IMG/VR virus record: IMGVR_UViG_3300037189_012531
Location: 1 to 32,446 of that record
Strand: one strand, 5' to 3'
Origin: a virus
Length of the DNA stretch: 32,446 nt
The translations under genes and the position numbers were made by a program. The notes beneath the pieces were generated by a model. The model did no database searches and was not told the origin of the DNA. It saw only the letters and a list, made by a program, of their open reading frames with translations. Shown here in pieces: positions 30,113-32,446 of the stretch; the stretch's first letter is position 1, and every line of letters starts with the position of its first letter.

Positions 30113-30658
30113 TTATAGACCGGCTTTGCTTAAAAAATCTTTTAATTCAGCATCTTTGCTATTGTATATGGGTTTAGTTTTTAAGCCGGCCTGCTCTCGC
30201 ATTTCATTAAGTTCTTCTTCTTTTTCTTGGTCTATCTTATATTCATTAGGATTACAAATGATCACCTGCTTTAATATTTGTTCTTCAGGCTCGTAATCTT
30301 CATCGTCAACTTGAATGGTCCATTCACTTGGCTTCAACGCAGTTAGTGTTTTTAAATCTTTAATTAACTCAATAATTCTACTGGGGACAGTTGACCTACG
30401 ATTTATTTCTACAAATACTAACCACTTACCTACCTCTACTTCGCCCCCACTTACGCTTGCATCTAAAACCCAATCATATCCACGTTCAAACCAATCTACC
30501 AAATCATTACCGGCTGCTTCGGATTTAACAATAAAAGACAAGGTTACGATATCTTTATCTTCGCCCATCTTTGCAGCATACTCATCAACTGTAACTAATG
30601 GTTCTACTTGTCCTTCCATGTCATGGAATTCTAATCCTTCATATATATTCTGTTTCAT
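30113..30658 (-). CDS. Hypothetical acidic protein, possibly virion-related
   Basis: 181 residues, acidic, with alternating strands (DIVTLSFIVKS, KWLVFVEINRR, QILKQVIICNPNEYKI) and charged helices. It ends LKDFLSKAGL after a Lys/Glu-rich stretch. No motif, membrane span or signal is seen. It is expressed with the next-upstream gene (stop and ATG five bases apart, no own ribosome site) in a late-looking operon that ends in a holin, so a structural or assembly role is possible. Function unknown. Confidence 0.55.
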   Translation of the reverse strand: MKQNIYEGLEFHDMEGQVEPLVTVDEYAAKMGEDKDIVTLSFIVKSEAAGNDLVDWFERGYDWVLDASVSGGEVEVGKWLVFVEINRRSTVPSRIIELIKDLKTLTALKPSEWTIQVDDEDYEPEEQILKQVIICNPNEYKIDQEKEEELNEMREQAGLKTKPIYNSKDAELKDFLSKAGL

Positions 30659-30660
30659 AG

Positions 30661-31281
30661 TTACATCGGCGGTTGAGCCGCTCCTCCACCAGGCATTGGT
30701 GCGCCAGGAGCTCCCATGTCAGGGGCCATACCAGGCTGCTCACCACCCTCTTCTTGGGTTGTATTCTCTTTATCTAAATCGTCCTCGTATGCCTCTTCAA
30801 TATCATCCAAGTCGATAGTTTGATCAGCTAAATCAATAGAACCTTCTTTAATTTCATTCATTAAATCTTTAGGTATTTCAATCTGAATCAACCATACTTT
30901 CTTTTCTACACCTTTAGGATATCTAGTACCTTGTACGAAATCTTCGTAGTTCTTTACTTCAATAGGGACTTTAATTTTTGTCTTAGCAAAGGACAAGTTA
31001 CATCCGATATTAGCTAAACGTTTAGCCCCGGATGGATCAGGCATCAATTTGTATGGCCACATAAATGTGCATTTAACTGAATATCTACCAGATTCTGGGC
31101 CTTGCACTAGCTCACCTAGTATCCAATTTTTGAATGCATATAGATCAGCTTCATCTAGTACACGTTCAAAATCCAAAAGAGTAGACATGGTACCATCACT
31201 GGTAAGTACCCCTTTAATATTACTGACGATGCTTACGAAATCAACGTCATCGAAAAAGTTATCTGCGGATTCATGTTTCAT
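30661..31281 (-). CDS. Hypothetical protein with acidic and Gly/Pro/Met-rich tail
   Basis: 206 residues. The first 150 look globular (MKHESADNFFDDVDFVSIVS, SVKCTFMWPYKLMPDPSGAK, VWLIQIEIPKDLMNEI). They are followed by a strongly acidic segment (about 153-172) and a low-complexity tail (GMAPDMGAPGAPMPGGGAAQ). The first gene of a late-looking operon: two GATAAATA boxes precede it, one ending 4 bases before the ATG. I do not recognise the family. The disordered tail is like those of some virion or scaffold-associated proteins. Confidence 0.55.
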   Translation of the reverse strand: MKHESADNFFDDVDFVSIVSNIKGVLTSDGTMSTLLDFERVLDEADLYAFKNWILGELVQGPESGRYSVKCTFMWPYKLMPDPSGAKRLANIGCNLSFAKTKIKVPIEVKNYEDFVQGTRYPKGVEKKVWLIQIEIPKDLMNEIKEGSIDLADQTIDLDDIEEAYEDDLDKENTTQEEGGEQPGMAPDMGAPGAPMPGGGAAQPPM

Positions 31282-31285
31282 CTAG

Positions 31286-31293
31286 TATTTATC
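31286..31293 (-). promoter_or_regulatory. Late-type promoter box GATAAATA (proximal) before the 206-residue gene
   Basis: GATAAATA ends 4 bases before the ATG at 31281; a leaderless transcript would result. Confidence 0.5.
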
Positions 31294-31341
31294 TCTATAA
31301 AGATTATTTGAATAGATTCAAAAGTGTTCCAGTTAGCCTAA

Positions 31342-31349
31342 TATTTATC
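31342..31349 (-). promoter_or_regulatory. Late-type promoter box GATAAATA (distal) before the 206-residue gene
   Basis: A second exact GATAAATA lies 56 bases further upstream in the divergent intergenic gap. It would give a leader of about 55 nt, so the gene may have tandem late starts. Confidence 0.45.
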
Positions 31350-31373
31350 AAATAACTTTGCGTTTTAACAGCT

Positions 31374-31428
31374 AGCTATGTTAGCTACAGGCAACCGTAA
31401 ATACTATTGAATGTTGCAACATTTTTTT
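31374..31428. other. Inverted repeats and T-tract in the phoH leader region
   Basis: The 170-base divergent gap between the 206-residue gene and phoH holds, beyond the minus-strand boxes, AGCTA-TGT-TAGCT (31374-31386), a late-type CGTAAATA on the plus strand (31396-31403) and the palindrome AATGTTGCAACATT (31410-31423), which runs into seven T (31422-31428). These could be an operator or a weak attenuator of phoH. A clear sigma-70 promoter for phoH was not found. Confidence 0.35.
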
Positions 31429-31451
31429 AGCTCTACTAAAGGAGAATAACT

Positions 31452-32237
31452 TTGAGCAAACGCAAAACTAGTGCATTACGCAGTAAAGATAACACATCCA
31501 GATACACACAATTTCCCGCAAATGAGGTTAAGACATTCTACATGAATCAATCAAAAACTATAGATTTCAGTCAAGCACAGGCAAAGGCTAAACCCAGAAA
31601 GCCCGTAGACCTAATCCCCAAATCCCTCAATCAAGAGAAATACATTGTAGCCCTACTAGACGATGAGACCGATATAGTCGTAGTTTCAGGACCAGCAGGC
31701 ACAGGAAAAACGTATTTGGCGATGTTAGCTGCAATCAAAGCACTACGATCCGGTGAATGTAATTCAATAATTCTAACCAGGCCTGCGGTAGGTGTAGATG
31801 ATGAAAAACATGGTTTCTTACCAGGTGACTTGAATGCCAAAATGGAACCATGGACTCGTCCTCTATTAGATGTTTTAAAGGAATATTACACAGTTAAAGA
31901 AATTGCTCAAATGCTAGAAGAACAAACTATTGAAATAGCACCACTAGCATTTTGCCGAGGAAGAAACTTCAAACATAGCTGGATAATCCTAGATGAAGCA
32001 CAAAACGCTACCCCAAGTCAACTAAAAATGATTATGACCAGAATCGGTGTTGGTAGTAAACTAGTTATTACAGGAGACGTAGAACAGACTGATAGAAAAA
32101 CTGCACAAAATGGTCTAATGGACCTTATTGACAGATTAGAACAGTATGAGGTTCCTGGATTAAGCTCTTGCAAATTCGAAGTTAAAGATGTCCAACGACA
32201 TAAAATCATTGAACATGTTCTTAAACTATACAAGTAG
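31452..32237 (+). CDS. phoH: PhoH-type P-loop ATPase
   Basis: 261 residues. It starts with TTG at 31452, supported by AAAGGAG seven bases upstream. The PhoH core is clear: SLNQEKYIVALLDDETDIVV, Walker A GPAGTGKT (80-87), ILTRPAVGVDDEKHGFLPGD, CRGRNFKHSWIILDEAQNAT (Walker B LDEAQ) and ITGDVEQTDR. PhoH proteins are ATPases, in some cases linked to RNA helicase/ribonuclease roles, and are a common gene of aquatic phages, sometimes associated with phosphate stress. The first 50 residues, Lys/Arg/Ser/Thr-rich, are a probably flexible extension. It ends at a terminator shared with a convergent gene. Confidence 0.92.
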   Translation: MSKRKTSALRSKDNTSRYTQFPANEVKTFYMNQSKTIDFSQAQAKAKPRKPVDLIPKSLNQEKYIVALLDDETDIVVVSGPAGTGKTYLAMLAAIKALRSGECNSIILTRPAVGVDDEKHGFLPGDLNAKMEPWTRPLLDVLKEYYTVKEIAQMLEEQTIEIAPLAFCRGRNFKHSWIILDEAQNATPSQLKMIMTRIGVGSKLVITGDVEQTDRKTAQNGLMDLIDRLEQYEVPGLSSCKFEVKDVQRHKIIEHVLKLYK

Positions 32238-32240
32238 TAG

Positions 32241-32260
32241 AAAGGGGCTTATGCCCCTTT
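32241..32260. terminator. Bidirectional terminator between phoH and the convergent last gene
   Basis: AAAGGGGC-TTAT-GCCCCTTT is a perfect 8-bp stem with a 4-base loop, directly after the phoH stop. The stop codon of the minus-strand gene (32249-32251) lies in the loop. Flanking A and T runs suit both directions. Confidence 0.85.
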
Positions 32261-32446
32261 CTTAACCTTACTAGGTGCTTCTGTATTATTTTTTTCTAGT
32301 TGCTCCACTAGATTAGGATAAATCTTTTTATAATAGGTGTGCATTCGGTCCCAATCTGTGTCTACTACTTTACCTTCGATAACACATTTTTCTACTTTCT
32401 TGGCACTATAATCCAAGATTACGTTACACATCTGAGAATCAGAAGG
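32249..32446 (-). CDS. Partial small hypothetical protein
   Basis: The frame is open to the window end (65 visible codons). An ATG at 32431 is possible, but no ribosome site precedes it and the frame continues upstream, so the true start is likely outside. Visible sequence is MCNVILDYSAKKVEKCVIEG, then WDRMHTYYKKIYPNLVEQLE and a Lys-rich end. It is helical and charged. No family recognised. Confidence 0.55.
   Translation of the reverse strand, partial: PSDSQMCNVILDYSAKKVEKCVIEGKVVDTDWDRMHTYYKKIYPNLVEQLEKNNTEAPSKVKKGA

Noticed and set aside
1-32446. tRNA, tmRNA or rRNA genes
   Set aside because: No T-arm-like GGTTCGAATCC words with matching cloverleaf were seen by reading; a tRNAscan run on the window would settle it.
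1-32446. CRISPR arrays, insertion sequences, integrase or attachment sites
   Set aside because: No regularly spaced repeats, transposase motifs, integrase or flanking direct repeats were noticed.

Overview
The window reads as part of the genome of a large tailed bacteriophage of the T4-like (Straboviridae/Kyanoviridae-like) group, probably infecting an aquatic Gram-negative bacterium. The evidence is a T4 gp43-type family B DNA polymerase beside a gp45-type sliding clamp, a PhoH-type ATPase, a DsbA-like late-transcription protein, T4-late-promoter-like GATAAATA boxes, very dense coding with ATGA/TAATG overlaps, and many small proteins of marine-phage type. No terminase, portal, major capsid or tail-sheath gene is visible, nor any tRNA, rRNA, insertion sequence or CRISPR array. 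I cannot name the host. Both ends cut through genes.

Region 1 (1-10.9 kb, minus strand) is an early/replication block interleaved with sugar and nucleotide chemistry. In transcription order it runs: short TilS-like enzyme, DsbA-like protein, FkbM methyltransferase, glycosyltransferase-like protein, DNA polymerase, sliding clamp, DpdA-like transglycosylase, a coiled-coil protein, an SGNH hydrolase, a QueD-like protein, a small unknown, a nucleotidyltransferase-cupin fusion and a partial glycosyltransferase. Host-type sigma-70 promoters with exact 17-bp spacers precede tilS, dsbA and the clamp. The DpdA-like and QueD-like genes suggest 7-deazaguanine chemistry on phage DNA or on a tRNA.

Region 2 (10.9-22 kb, minus strand) looks late. 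It codes for a LamG-type surface protein, a nucleotidyltransferase/ADP-ribosyltransferase-like fusion and a run of enzymes. Five of the proteins begin with the same nine-residue pattern M-x3-[D/E/Q]-[F/L]-[I/L/V]-x-E, which resembles the capsid-targeting sequence that T4 uses to load internal proteins into the prohead (cut after Glu by gp21). The tagged set includes two small-molecule-kinase-like proteins, a ParB-like protein, an HExxH metalloprotease and a multi-LxE basic protein; a Dps ferritin, a GNAT acetyltransferase and a secreted nuclease sit among them. My main hypothesis is that this is a capsid-packaged, injected effector cargo.

Region 3 (22-22.8 kb, plus strand) holds two small membrane proteins, holin-like, ending at a terminator that lies between convergent genes.

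Region 4 (22.8-31.3 kb, minus strand) holds a 3TM-type holin with a long low-complexity N-terminus, two acidic proteins, a DnaJ/ClpA chaperone pair, an unknown protein, two likely virion-associated small proteins, a RyR-domain protein, a histone-H1-like protein, a nucleotidyltransferase and a glycosyltransferase. Region 5 (31.3 kb to the end) is a divergent intergenic region, phoH on the plus strand, a terminator and a partial convergent gene.
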